Shown here: piece by piece, positions 1 to 18,400 of the stretch
How the letters are laid out: each line of letters begins with the position of its first letter
Position numbering within the stretch: the first letter of the stretch is position 1
Source: Glandiceps talaboti
Taxonomy: Eukaryota; Hemichordata; Enteropneusta; Spengelidae
Reading direction: 5' to 3'
DNA length: 64,000 nucleotides
Assembly: GCF_964340395.1 (NCBI RefSeq)
Contig: NC_135549.1
Coordinates: 7,484,342 to 7,548,341, forward strand
Program-made: the position numbers and the translations under genes
Notes under the pieces: generated by a model
Told to the model about the DNA's origin: nothing
Databases searched by the model: none
What the model saw: only the letters and a program-made list of their open reading frames with translations

Positions 1-798
1 TCTTTTCACTATGGAGCATTACATGTAAACATTTATGTTAAGGCCAAACATTTTTTTTTAATGTTCCCGATAACGCAACCGACCCCATTTTCAGCCGCTG
101 ACCCTACATATTTTTACCCAGAGATTTTTACATACAAAAACTAGGGAGAATTTACCTTTAGTTCTGTGTAAATTTTCTTGTTAAAAATCCCATTCTGGAG
201 ACACAGAGTGTAAATTGAATTCATACAGTAGAGGATGCATATTGTATTTTGTCTACTTCACATATACTTGTCTTCCTTATTCCTTTTACATCTCATCAAA
301 CTAACACAGAAGTATTGTGAGCAATGAGTATCTTGTCTTTCAGTTGAAGCAATTTCTCCCCTCCCCAACAAAAAAAAAGAAAACAAAGAAAAAAAAAAGA
401 ATTCAACCTAACATAACCTACTTTCTGAAGTCGTATTATTGGAAACAAACAATTTGTTTGTATTTGACTTATTTAAATTACACGTATACAATTCACACCA
501 TGGCACATCAGACACTCACAAAGGGATGCACTTTGAAATTCATGAAGCATCGGAGAGGCTTTGAAAACATTTGCACCATACCTGCCACCATTTCACAATG
601 AAATAATTTTGTACATTAATTTGTTACAGGGTCATGAATTTTCCCTACACTAATTATCATCATGGTAACAGAGAGTACAATTACGTACATTAAAAACAAT
701 TAATTATACCAATGATTCCACATTGTGAGTATAGTGTCAATCCTCTGACTACCAACTCAGCTATGACCTAAGTAATATAAACAGGCTGATTGGTCACC

Positions 799-847
799 AT
801 GGCAACAATGGAAAAGGCAGATAAGTCCAATTTCATGCAAATGAAAA
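799..847 (+). CDS. ASB13: Candidate first coding exon of the ASB13-like gene (weak)
   Basis: An ATG in good context (caccATGg) follows an ATTGG (inverted CCAAT) motif at about 788. The short frame MATMEKADKSNFMQMK reaches a possible donor GTCAGT at 848 in phase 1, the phase needed by the acceptor at 2558. The donor is non-consensus at position +3 and the peptide has no recognisable homology. The true first exon may lie before the window. Confidence 0.2.
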
Positions 848-1214
848 GTCAGTCAGTCCATACACAAAGTTAGGACTGTGGGCTACACTGATGACTAGTT
901 AGAGCTTTGGGCATAAAACCTAACTTGTAAGATATCCCTAAACATTATCAGAGTAAGAAAACTACACAGACAATTATCTAAAATCTACATACCATTGTGT
1001 CAAAGGACCAGGCAATTGTGTTCTCTACAAGTGTATTTCCATCTTTTACCCAGAGTTATCTAAAAGGTGTACTACTAATATAGTCTTCAATACCACACTC
1101 CAGGTACAAAGATGAGATGCTGGACTCTCCTTTGCACATTATATAATTCTAGTCCTGAATCTGGCAGCAACACAAAATGGAAAATGTTACATCAGCATTG
1201 TGGAAGAGTAAAAA

Positions 1215-1935
1215 CATGGACAATGAATACATAGATATACTAGAATATATCAAAGCAATAGACAATGAATACATAGATATACTAGAATATATCAAAGCAA
1301 TAGACAATGAATACATAGATATACTAGAATATATCAAAGCAATGGACACTGAATACATAGATATACTAGAATACTAGTATTTCAAAGCAATGGACAATGA
1401 ATACATAGATATACTAGAATATATCAAAGCAATGGACAATGAATACATAGATATACTAGAATATATCAAAGCAATGGACAATGAATACATAGATATACTA
1501 GAATATATCAAAGCAATGGACAATGAATGGATAGATATACTAGTATATATCAAAGCAGTGGACAATGAATGGATAGATATACTAGAATATATCAAAGCAA
1601 TGGACACTGAATACATAGATATACTAGAATATATCAAAGCAATGGACAATGAATGGATAGATATACTAGAATATATCAAAGCAATGGACAATGAATACAT
1701 AGATATACTAGAATATATCAAAACAATGGACACTGAATACATAGATATACTAGAATATATCAAAACAATGGACAATGAATACATAGATATACTAGAATAT
1801 ATCAACGCATGGACACTGAATACATAGATATACTAGAATATATCAACGCATGGACACTGAATACATAGATATACTAGAATATACTGGTATTAAAACATGG
1901 ACAATGAATACATAGATATACTAGTATATATCGAA
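1215..1935. repeat. 42-bp minisatellite
   Basis: About 17 copies of a 42-bp unit (begins ATGGACAATGAATACATAGA). Because 42 is a multiple of three, both strands read open for long runs (+ strand unit MDNEYIDILEYIKA). A variant unit near 1376 and length changes near 1805 and 1890 break the frame. It lies upstream of the first supported ASB exon. Confidence 0.93.
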
Positions 1936-2513
1936 GCAGTGTGACTAAACATTAGTGTCATCAATTTATCAGTGGTAGAATTAGAAATATTAGAATTAGA
2001 CAGCTGTCTACACACCGTATTTGCTGGCATTGCTAGCATCAAAGTAGACTTGTTCAAGTCTCTGAGCTTTCTCCTTATTTGAATGTTTTGTTATTTTAAA
2101 CACAAGCAGGTTTTTGTGTGAAATAGTGAATTGAATGAATGCAGATTGAGAACAGTTGAACACTAAGCCCATGGGAGACTACTAGTAACTGAAAAAAATG
2201 TAAAAAAGTTGAGGACAGTTTCCTTTACAAACTGAAAATGAAGAACAAACTCAAAACATTTGAAGGAATATGAGAGTTAAAAACATTTCCCGAGGTATTG
2301 GTGCCAGTCTAGCATCAGAGTAAAACTAGTATTATGTCTAGAATTATGTTGTAATCTCAGTTTCATAAATGACAGATCATATTTAGAAATTTTGTTCCCC
2401 CAGATTTACTAGCAAATATCAGAATCTTAATTTTGTGTATTGTAGATCTGCTTTTTCCTTTGCAAAGCATTATGAATAAATATCCCTAACATTATATTTG
2501 ATTTTAATGAGAG

Positions 2514-2516
<3 letters not shown>

Positions 2517-2545
<29 letters not shown>
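2517..2545. repeat. (ATT)n microsatellite
   Basis: About nine ATT units, immediately before the acceptor of the ASB exon at 2559. Confidence 0.9.
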
Positions 2546-2558
2546 TGTCACTGATTAG

Positions 2559-8229
<5,671 letters not shown>

Positions 8230-9615
8230 AGTTAAAGTCTCAAGTAGCTGGACTACAACATTCATTTCTTGCCAGTGAATAGTCAACCTAAAGTTTACAA
8301 GTGACATTGCAGTCCTCCAAGTAATAGCTGATATATGTGTGTGTGATAAGCATAGTGAAATCACTGTCCTTTATAACAATTTCGCAAATACAATTTTAGA
8401 AGTTTATAGGTACATACCCTAAATGATTTATACCACAAAATAGCATCTATATGCACACAAGGGTAATAATGAAGTTGGGTTGTTAAGTTTGCCTAATTTT
8501 TATCAAATCAGTCTTGCCATGTGCCATTTTTTCTCAGCACTGTTTGCAATTTGGCAAGCAGGCACTGGAAATAGATTGTGATGATGTCACCATCTCACAC
8601 CACATAGCATAGAAAATCAATGTCCGACAGCAAAACAAAATAATCCCTTCCACCCCCACATGTACTAGATAACATTTCTTATCATAATACCGGTGTTTAA
8701 CTACATGAAAACATAGTTTGTGCGTTGTATGTTGGGCTTAAAGGCCAATGATGGATTAGCATTAACATTTGGGATGCGAACAACAGTTGTCTGGCAGAGA
8801 CATAGAAAATGTTGGTCCCGAACAAAAGAATACCTGTATGTAAATTATTAAATTGATATGACGCCACTGATAAGATAGTAGAATACTTCTTATGGACTAG
8901 AAATAATGGCAGAATAAACCGCATAATACATCTACCGTGGTTTTGATAATCTTCAGGTTGTATCAGAACATATATCAAACTCAAACATTTCCATCAACGT
9001 ACATCAAACGATTGTAATATTTTCTAAAGGGGGTTTGGAAACGTAGTTTTTCCATTGTGCATCCCATATTTTTTCCGTTGTGCATCCCATTGTTATTTTG
9101 TATTAAAGACAGGACAGGTATGATTCATGTAATAAATGGCTTATTAGATCAGAGTACGTGCGAATGTACATGTAACGGTACAACTTATTACAAACGGGAA
9201 ATACGTAAACCAAATTTATGATCAGTATTGTACTGATTGTATAGAAAGGGGTTTTCCAACACAGAATGATAGCATTGAAAAACGTAAAGGGTTCTATAGT
9301 TTTCTTTGAACTGTGAGACAGGGTATTAATAGGGTAGTGATAATGATATCAGTAGTGATGTATAGAGTTGAACAGTGTGTCATTAACATGATAATAGCAT
9401 TACCAGTGTTCCTGTATCTAGGACGACTGTTACTATTTAACACTTTGATGCTTTGCCAAGCCTATTTACAATGTAAGGGAGTTATGTCATAAAAAATGTT
9501 GTATAATTGATATTTGAAAAGAAACATTTACAGTAAATACATTTTTTGTGTGAATTTACTTCAGGACTGAGGCTGAGTGAATTGTCTTCTGTAATAAAGC
9601 ACTGTTTTGTACAAT
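8230..9615 (+). other. ASB13: Probable 3' UTR of the ASB13-like gene
   Basis: There is no conserved coding sequence after the stop. AATAAA signals occur at 9131-9136 and 9593-9598; the second is followed by T/GT-rich sequence and is the better cleavage candidate. A dispersed repeat copy lies inside (8786-8890). The end point is inferred. Confidence 0.4.
8786..8890. repeat. Dispersed repeat B, copy 1
   Basis: It shares GTCTGGCAGAGA-TAGAAAATG, GAACAAAAGAAT and CCACTGATAAGATA with 45461-45590 and 46203-46310. Confidence 0.6.
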
Positions 9616-9783
9616 ACATTTATATATGTATTGATTTAGTGTGATACATTACAGGTATCATCATTGTGACAGGGTATTAGCCCCTGGAATGACAGATCAG
9701 ATGGACTAGGTAATTATATAGTAGACTGGTCTGGGTGTTATCGCGTACTAGGATATGGTACAAAGATAGTCAACGCATTTTCA

Positions 9784-9965
9784 AGCCTGTCCACTGCACG
9801 GTCGAGAATCATCATTAGCTGGTCGTACCTCCTAGCCCTATAGCCTGTCCACTGCACTGTCGAGAAACATCATTAGCTGGTCGTACCTCCTAGCCCTCAT
9901 ATGATCGTATTCTCAGGAGGTACAACCAGTTAACGATGTATCTCGACAGCGCAGCAGACTGGCCG
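9784..9965. repeat. 58-bp direct duplication plus inverted copy
   Basis: Units at 9784-9841 and 9842-9898 (CCTGTCCACTGCAC, CATCATTAGCTGGTCGTACC) are followed at 9911-9965 by an inverted, diverged copy (GGAGGTACAACCAGTTAACG). It is GC-richer than its surroundings and probably MITE-derived. Confidence 0.65.
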
Positions 9966-11635
9966 GGCATTTTCTGTACCAGACAGATTTTTTCTGACTT
10001 CTCTTGTTGGCTTAATTTTTGTGTATATTGACCATGAAATACTGTACATTTCAGTTGTTGGTTTCATCATGAAAAATGCTGCATTCTAGTATAGACTCCA
10101 CTGTCTTATAATGATTCTAGTTTCATTTCTCTAAGTGTTGTAGTCAAGTTAAATCAATTTCATTTGCGAAATGCTGTGTGATTTTTAGCTACATGTATTT
10201 CATCATTAAATCCTTTCACTAATAATGTAGCAATCAAGTCAATTTGATAGTGAAATTCTACAAAAATTATATTTTAGTTACATGGAGTTCATCTTTGAAA
10301 TGCATTATAGTACCATAGACCCTCCACAGGTCTATGATAGTACTAAGTGAAGTCTTGTACATGATTTTGTGTTTTTTAAAAGACACTTTCCGTTTCATTG
10401 AATTTGACACCAGTATTGTGCTGATATTGATAATACAATACAACCTGTCAGTTTACCTTTACATGTAATGAGTAGTTGTTAGTTACCTTTCTTTCCTGAA
10501 AGGTCATGGATTATAGAATCAGCAAGACATCCTTGGACTTCTGACATGATTGTAAAGTTGAACTTTACAGAATTTTAAAACGATTGTTAATGTAAACAGC
10601 CCAGAAGAGATTGACTTTGGCCAAACAGCTAAGAGCTATGCAGACAAAGTGAGTGACATGACACAAGGACAAAGGTCATGTAAGCTCAGGTCATGAACTT
10701 TATAGCCTGGCGCCCATAAACTCCTAGAAGGGACAAAGACAAGTACGAACCTTGAAATGGATGGTTCTAGGTTTTGACCTATGACCCCTATACTAAGTGT
10801 ATGAATAATCTTTTGTAACAGTTGTAAATCAAAGAGTTGATGAAAGTAGCATTGCTTGATGTTAATTACATGTAATAGGCCTAATTGTTATAATTAAAAT
10901 GTAAAAGATTTATAAATGATATGAAATGTTTGCTTGATATTTGACCATGTTGTATCTTGAGCACCAGACAAGTGATATTATGTAGCTGGTTATATAGCCA
11001 GAGCTTTGTACATGTGTAATCTTATTGAACAACTGGTGAAAAACATTTTAATACTTGAATGACGTGAGCTATTACAGACTGTAAAGAGGAAGTCTTCAAA
11101 GACAGATTAGGTATTAGACAACAAGAGAACTGATACAAAACACAACAGTTGGTGCCTCTGATGTAGGAGGTTGCAGCAACACTTTTATCGGTTTTGTTTA
11201 CATTTGTGGAAGTTAATCATGCTGTAAACTCAAGCTTTCAGTTAATAACACAAAACTTGTTACGTGAACCAGTCGAATCAATAAACAGTGTTATGGGATC
11301 AAGGATACTGTAGTGTTTATACTTCGACAAATTACTTTTACCAATTGCTACTTGCCAAGAGCAAGTAAATGCACCTGTGTTATTTCACAAGTTATACCAG
11401 TGTTTTCTCATATGTTGAATGTATGGCATCTAAGAGCTAGGGTGTGAAATACTAGAAATTGTACATCTACGTATGTCAACCTCTTCCAAAGTGTAAAAAA
11501 AGAATATCTTTGGATCTCCTTGGGTTGCATGTATTAGGTTTGATCCAGACAGTCATACTCATGATACTGCATACTACCTAGTGGGTCTTTATACACACCA
11601 CTCACTGTGGAAGTCAATGATAGTTCATAGGTGGC
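9966..11635. other. ASB13-NET1 intergenic region, nothing recognised
   Basis: AT-rich sequence between the two convergent 3' ends. No conserved frame, tRNA or transposon terminus could be recognised. Confidence 0.5.
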
Positions 11636-11639
11636 ATCA

Positions 11640-11850
11640 TGCATGCATACATACATACATACATACATACATACATACAACCAACCACACACAAATATAC
11701 ATACATACATACATGCATACATACATACATACATACAACCACACACAAACATACATACATACATACATACATACATCCATCCATCCATACCTAAATCATA
11801 GACAGTGGAGGGACTGCATAAATACACACACACACACACACACACACATG
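11640..11850. repeat. (CATA)n and (CA)n microsatellites
   Basis: CATA blocks interrupted by ACCACACACAAA, then CCAT and CA runs. The open frames over this stretch are artefacts. Confidence 0.92.
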
Positions 11851-11884
11851 CATGCATAGGAAGCGGTTACAGAAAAATGTAGTA

Positions 11885-13994
11885 AAGTTTCATGAAATTG
11901 TTTATTTTGAGGACATCAATTAACTGTACATAGAAATGCATTGTAATGATGTTAAGTTTTCATATCAACAATAAATTTAAACATTTAATTTACAAAAATG
12001 TAGAACCCATGTAGGAGTTCCAGTGTGTTGGCGAAACCACATATACAATATACAGTTATACAAAAGATACCCTTCACCCGTACAGGCAGTGTCAAAGGTT
12101 ACAAGAATCTTTATACAAAAAGTAGGAGTTCTGAGTTCTATGAAAGTCTGACAGGGATTACCCATGATGCAACAGTTGAGTTGATTACAGTGAGCATGCT
12201 CAGAGTGAATCAACCACAAAGCTGCATTATGCAAATCATTCAGTTGTTTCAATTGTACAAAGATGATGAGATCAAAACAGATCTCTCGAAGAAGAAGAAA
12301 ACTGTCAAACTGTACTGTCTTGATATAGCTGGCTCTGAAACTTGTCAAAATTTGACTGTTTGCCACATATTTTCTGAACAATCAATCTTGGAAATAAACC
12401 TTTATGAAAAAATATTTAGAATTTCATTTTGAAATGTTTTTTGTTGTTGTTGTTGTTGACAAATCTGGGTAAACATTTTCAACAAGTTATATGACCATTC
12501 TAGTGGCAATGACATTGAATATATCCTTATTTACACAAGACAAGAAAACAAGCAAAAACGAAGACTTTCATTGAACAGTACAAGTGTGTAAATACAGACA
12601 TAGATAGAGTCCAATGTTAAACTTTGAATATCAAAACAGTACAGTGACAGACATCAAACTTGTTTGCTATGCTATTATACAATATTAGAAGAAGAAGCTA
12701 CTGTAGAATTCAGTCAGGTCAGACTGGTGTACTCAAGCAGTAGTTTCTAAAACAGGTTAAGTACGTTATATTTTCACCGCAGTGTATCTTTGCTAAGTCT
12801 GTGTAAGTAAGAGCTTTTGACAGGAAGTTAGAAATGTTGTCGACAAGTTAAACTTTTCCAACATTTCAGACACGCTGTGTTGTAAGTAAAAGTTAGAAAG
12901 CAGTGGGATAAAACCACATGCAAGTTTGAGTTAAGTCATTTGAATCTTTGGAAGGTTGGAAAGATGAACCCCTTCCTTAAATATCTGTAAAAAATACAGG
13001 GGTTATCTCCGTTTCCAATAGATTGTCAGTCATGGAGTAGGAAAACATGGGTCACTGGATAAGTGGGGTCTTGTTAAAGATGGCAGTAGGAATAGTTTAG
13101 TAACAAACAAAATCATGAACAAAGTTCATATTTCAGATTTAGAACAAAAACAGTTTTGACATAATGTTCTTAGAATCAATTTAACACATAATTTTGAAAT
13201 ATAAACTATAAATCTGATGTTTGCTGAACCTGAATAGTCAGGCAGCTGTCTTGCACAAATACAGGAATGTAAATTTGGACTTCCTTGGTTTGGTGGGTTT
13301 GGACTTTATACAAGGTACATGTATCGAAAAAACCATCAATATCAATAATATAATGTCTTTCAAAGCTAACTATGTACATACCAAGAAATTTTTTCAAATT
13401 TATAGAGATAAAATTATTGAATTTTTTCTAGTTCTTTTTGAAATTTTGGCCCAAGTCAATGTTTTTTTTATGGGTTACAGCAGTATGTCCATTCTGTGTG
13501 TGACTTTCTGTTACTTTCTGTGAGATATAGTACTTGAAGAATCGTTTATGTCTCAATAGTTGGCACAGAGTACAAAAATAAAATAAGCCTTAAGAAAACA
13601 ATAAATAGAACAAAAAAGAATATTTTACAGAGTAACTGCAAGAATGTGACATGTACATGTAAATGGGACATCATCAGGTTTATGTCTCTCTAGTTTGCTG
13701 CCAACATTTCTTTGACTCGGCGAGGTTGGAGCCTTGACTTGGAAGCGTGATGCTTCAGTGTTTGTGCGCCCTGTTTTCGCTGCATTGTCATTTCTGAGGC
13801 TTCTTGTGCCTCTGTCCTATCTGTCGACACTAGCAGTCAGTTGAGTCTGCAATTGCGACTTTCCCTCTCTCAGTATGGAATGTCTGGTCCTCTCTCTGGT
13901 CAGACTTTACGGTATCATACTGTATCATACGACAATACAGGGTTGATAGTTGTAATGTTCAGTCTGTGTTCCTCTCTGACAGACGTGTAGACTT
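11885..13994 (-). other. NET1: Probable 3' UTR of the NET1-like gene
   Basis: On the - strand ATTAAA lies at 11989-11984 and AATAAA at 11906-11901, followed by simple repeats. The opposite-strand open frames at 11977-12432 have no recognisable domain and are treated as chance. The extent is inferred. Confidence 0.35.
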
Positions 13995-14143
13995 TCACAC
14001 AACACTTTCCATTTTGGGAACAGCTGGCATAACACTGCGTAATAGCTGAATCCACTGCTTTTTATCATGTTCATCGTTAGCTTGTAAGGTATGTCCTTGT
14101 CCTAAGGTAGGATCCGTGGGTGTTATCCTAAACATATGTTTAG
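13995..14143 (-). CDS. NET1: NET1-like last exon: PH end and PDZ-ligand-like tail
   Basis: The acceptor is gcttgcag; it enters in phase 1. It encodes KHMFRITPTDPTLGQGHTLQ, then ANDEHDKKQWIQLL and VPKMESVV, with TGA at 13997-13995. The long tail after the PH domain in human NET1 is missing, yet the last residues still fit a class I PDZ ligand (S at -2, V at 0). Confidence 0.88.
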
Positions 14144-15412
14144 CTGCAAGCAAGAAAAGAGAGCACAGTTAGTCAGATACTCCGCACCCAATACGGAAGC
14201 AATTGGTTTTGCAATTATAGAACTTCAAAGGATTTACGACTTTAATCTGGCCTGTCCTAAATTTCAAGTTTATACTTAGCTTCTGAAGTAAATGATGAGT
14301 GTTCAAAACTTTGGTTGCCTTCATACAATCATGTACGTCATGTGCAAGTTAGACATTACAAATGGTGACAGTCAGATAAATATTAGCTAAAGACAAAGAT
14401 GATGACACATCCTTGCCATAAATATAGACACAGTGTTGTTAATCACTGCCCTGTTCTAGTACACCATCATAAATTATAATGCTGTCACTACTGTCCTACA
14501 TGTACTCAACATGGCACTTTCAACGTTAATCTAAACTGTGCAGTTCTTCCTTAGTTTTACAAAATCGCCAAGTGTGATCATTTTCAGCTTTCTAAAAATG
14601 TTAGAGGCAACCTCCATAATGGAGTAAGGGCCAATATATGAGTATAAAACAAGTGTACTTTAATAGTCCATTAGAGACTACAGTAAACTACTCCTGTCTG
14701 GGTCACAGATACAAATCTAAGCTATGACATGGACCCTGTAGGCTTAATTAAACCCATGATCCTGTTACAATTCTCATTACATTTCACTGGCTTTTTGTGT
14801 CTGTTTAATGCCAGGGGTTGTTTAGTAAACAACAAGACCATGAACAAATGCTCAGTCTTTGATGTCTTGTCGTCTATGTAAACTTGATTACTGTCTTCAG
14901 ACATCAGTAACGCCATCTGTTTAGAAAGAATGGCCTGCAGTATGTAATTTTCACCATCGTTTTAGGACCCCGACAAAGAGTTAGTCAAGTGTGCCAAGAT
15001 CTTGTGCATCATCTACTTTCTCCTAGATTTATGAGTTTCCATTATTGTAGTTTCTAATTACAGACTAGATGGTGCTAACGCTAACTGAAGACTACCCCCA
15101 TCAGAAATATTCAAAAGTCGGCAAGATAACGTTCATTGCAAAGGTTCAGAGATACGATAAATTGCGATAGTTACCTTGTTGTTGTGTGAAAGCACCTCTG
15201 AGTGAACCACCAAATTTAACTTCACTCAGTTCCTCCAGCATGAGTTGTCTGACTGGAATGGGTTGCCTGTACATTTGGTAACATTTCCTGTCACCTCTCG
15301 TTGTCTGTCTTGTGAACACAAGGATGTCCTCAAAGAGGAAGACATGTAATTTCTGGAAGAAGGAAACATAGGCATTTCTCGATTACAAATCATGAACCAG
15401 CTGTTACACTTT

Positions 15413-15446
<34 letters not shown>

Positions 15447-18400
15447 TAATGTTTGCGGAAGTGTATATAAATTTGTTAATGTCTTCAATCTGAGGGGGAT
15501 GGTCTCTGACAACTACGCCTACACATTGCCAGAATTAGAGTTTCAATTATGTGGTTACCTATCCATGTGAACTAGGAGTTAATTTGTTGTAAGTTTGTCT
15601 GGTTGTATGGCTAGTAACTCATTACTAGAGTTAATTAAGCAGAACTACGCAAAGTCTACAGAGTAATGGAACTGTAACTTGATATTCACCGTATCCAGAC
15701 ACTGACTAGCTTGTACATATAGGACATATTCACCCACTACACTTAAGGTATTGACAGTCGAAAAGTTGAAGCGTGCCTAGAATGTATTTTCCGTTTAATT
15801 GTTGGGTGAAATTTCAATTTGAGCTCTGCTATGTGTTTACAAGTTATTCTGATTTTGAAAACCACCCGATTCTAAAATCTGGCCAAACTGTTGTTTTCAG
15901 TGAAAACAAAATGTAGTGAAGGTTAGCATTCCCTCATATCCTACAAGTATGTGTATTTAGCTGCTCTAGTACTATCCAGTACCCAATCTACATTCTCAAC
16001 AGGTTTATTTTCCAAACAGAACACTAGAAAGTGTTGAAATACGAAGGTAATCTCGCTGTAATTATCAAATGGTTTTGTGTTTTCAAACATGTATGGATGT
16101 CAGTTATGGTAGCTTCAATTACCACTAAGTGACTGTATACAATAATACAAAGTCAAGATGACTTACCGTTCCTTTGTTGTTTCTTAGGACTCCTCCACAC
16201 AGCAACACTTTCTGTTTGTTTATGAGTGGATCTATTTGTTTTTCATCTGGGTATTCAAATGAGCTGATATAATGTCTGCACTTGGCTTCTCCTGTTTTCC
16301 TGTCAACTTGCCTGATAATGCTTTCTGACACTTTTACCTGTGATCAATGAAATAAGTTATCAGTAATCAGTACTACATTTGAAGCAAAATTGAGTTTATT
16401 GGCACTTTTGTGCTATTTGATTACTAAAAAATTCTTGTAATATACAAACATGTAAAATGTACTACAGTTAAAGGTAAACAGAAGTCTGAGATCTTGTCTT
16501 TTTTTCTAGACTCATAAAACATGTGAATTTGGATTCAAGATAGATTGCTCAGACCTTTAAACAGTGGGAGATTTGTCAGTTGGTCTACTTTCTGATTTAT
16601 GACGTCTCCCACAAATTGAATGAGTTTGGTTTTCTAAGCATCGTGTACACCTACTGAACCAAATCAGTGATCTATCTTTTGAGCGGCATCAATGTGCCTC
16701 GGAGGCATAGTTAACTCACAAGACATTACAGTATCTCTTACTCACAGCATCTATTAGATATTGCCTATCCTCGTGCTCCATTGACGTCAATTGTAGAATA
16801 TTCTTTAGTAAGAGTGGATATTTGACGAGCCTGCTCCTGGGTACATCAAGAAAATTCCACAAATCAAGTTTCCTACTGAATGGAGACTCTATACATCTTT
16901 GGAGGAAATCTTCCACCTTTTTGTCTTGTTTCTTTTGGTCTAGGAGAGCCTTGGCAGCGACTTGGTTTGAGCAGTAAGATACGTAGCTACCGGATAATCT
17001 AGGCAGCTGTAAGACATAAAATCAGACACAAATAAATATTAGGAAGTTGAAACTCATATTAGGAGTGATAAAAAAATAAGTTTGACCTTGACAGCACATG
17101 TTTTTTTTTATTCATCAAGTGTAACAACAGCTATCAAATTTCATCAAGTGCAATAGCAGCCATAAATTATATGATATGGTTTCATCACTAAACCCACCAA
17201 TGAGTTCAGACCTTTCTTATTTTGATATAAAATATCTTGAAATGTTTCAAAATCTGTAATTTTGGATGAGCTGGTAGGGTATATTTAATATGGAATAGGT
17301 TGACATGGAAGTCATTTTATGATGGCAGATTTCATACTGCAATACTTGACCCGTCAGACGTACTTAGTTTGACGTGGCTAGCTGTAGAAATCCCCATAAA
17401 ACCAAACACATGGTATGACCTGTTTGACGTGGCTATAGCTTGGAGTCACAGTAAAACTAACAGTCGGCCTACTCACTTCCTTTGTATAAAAACATTAACT
17501 TTCAACATTTAGGTTAAGTTTAGATTTCAAGTTTATATTGAAGAGTCTGTCTTACAATAGGTACTTTAGGAAGAGAGGATAGTGATACTTTAGGATGGTG
17601 ATACTGTCACCTATATACCTATATACTTTAGGATGGTGATACTGTCACCTATATATTTCAACTCAGTGTGTTCACTGTACCAATTGATATTGGTCTCCCA
17701 CTGAGTTCAAAACAGATGACTATCTCACCCACTATCACTGAAAGTACTTCCTAATTATCTGCCATACTTCATTAGTAGAACTATTCTAACCTTTTCTAGT
17801 GTACTGTAAATATTACTAAATCTAATTCACATTTTACTAATGAACTATTATTCAGATTATTCAGGTTCCTGTTCAGAGCTGAATTTTCTGGAGGTAGGGA
17901 TATTAATTTTAAAAAATTCCGATGATCGCACAGGAATTTTTTTTTATTCCATGATAAAAACAGGAATTTCATACAGCTAACAATAGTACAATCGATATGT
18001 TAACTGACAGTAAAATGGCTGATTTGAGACCCCCGAGAGTGTTAGAAATGAAACTCTACCTAGGCAACTCATCAATGAAAATTTCATCCCAATTGAGTGT
18101 CATATTAGATGACTAGAGATATGTGAATGTTGGTATTTCACTTGGTGTGATTGACAGTGTTGTTGGAAAACTGTATAAGGACAAGACATGGTGTACACTC
18201 TCTGTACTCTCTGTGTTTACTGTCACTGATGGTACTGTAACCTGTACTCTCTCTCTCTATAGTATTAGCTACTAGCAGTACAAAAACATAACATTAACTC
18301 ACCCATTCTAGAATATCTCTGCCTATTGTTTCTGTAATTCCATCTTTCCTTTTCTGTTTCTTCAGATTCTCAACAAGTTCTGTAAGTTAAGAGAACATTC

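Noticed and set aside
1177-1827. Long open frames on both strands (up to 145 codons)
   Set aside because: They fall entirely in the 42-bp minisatellite and are interrupted between units near 1376; no splice or start context supports a gene.
11977-12432. Two opposite 134-135-codon frames
   Set aside because: Neither has a recognisable domain, and the region is best explained as the NET1-like 3' UTR.
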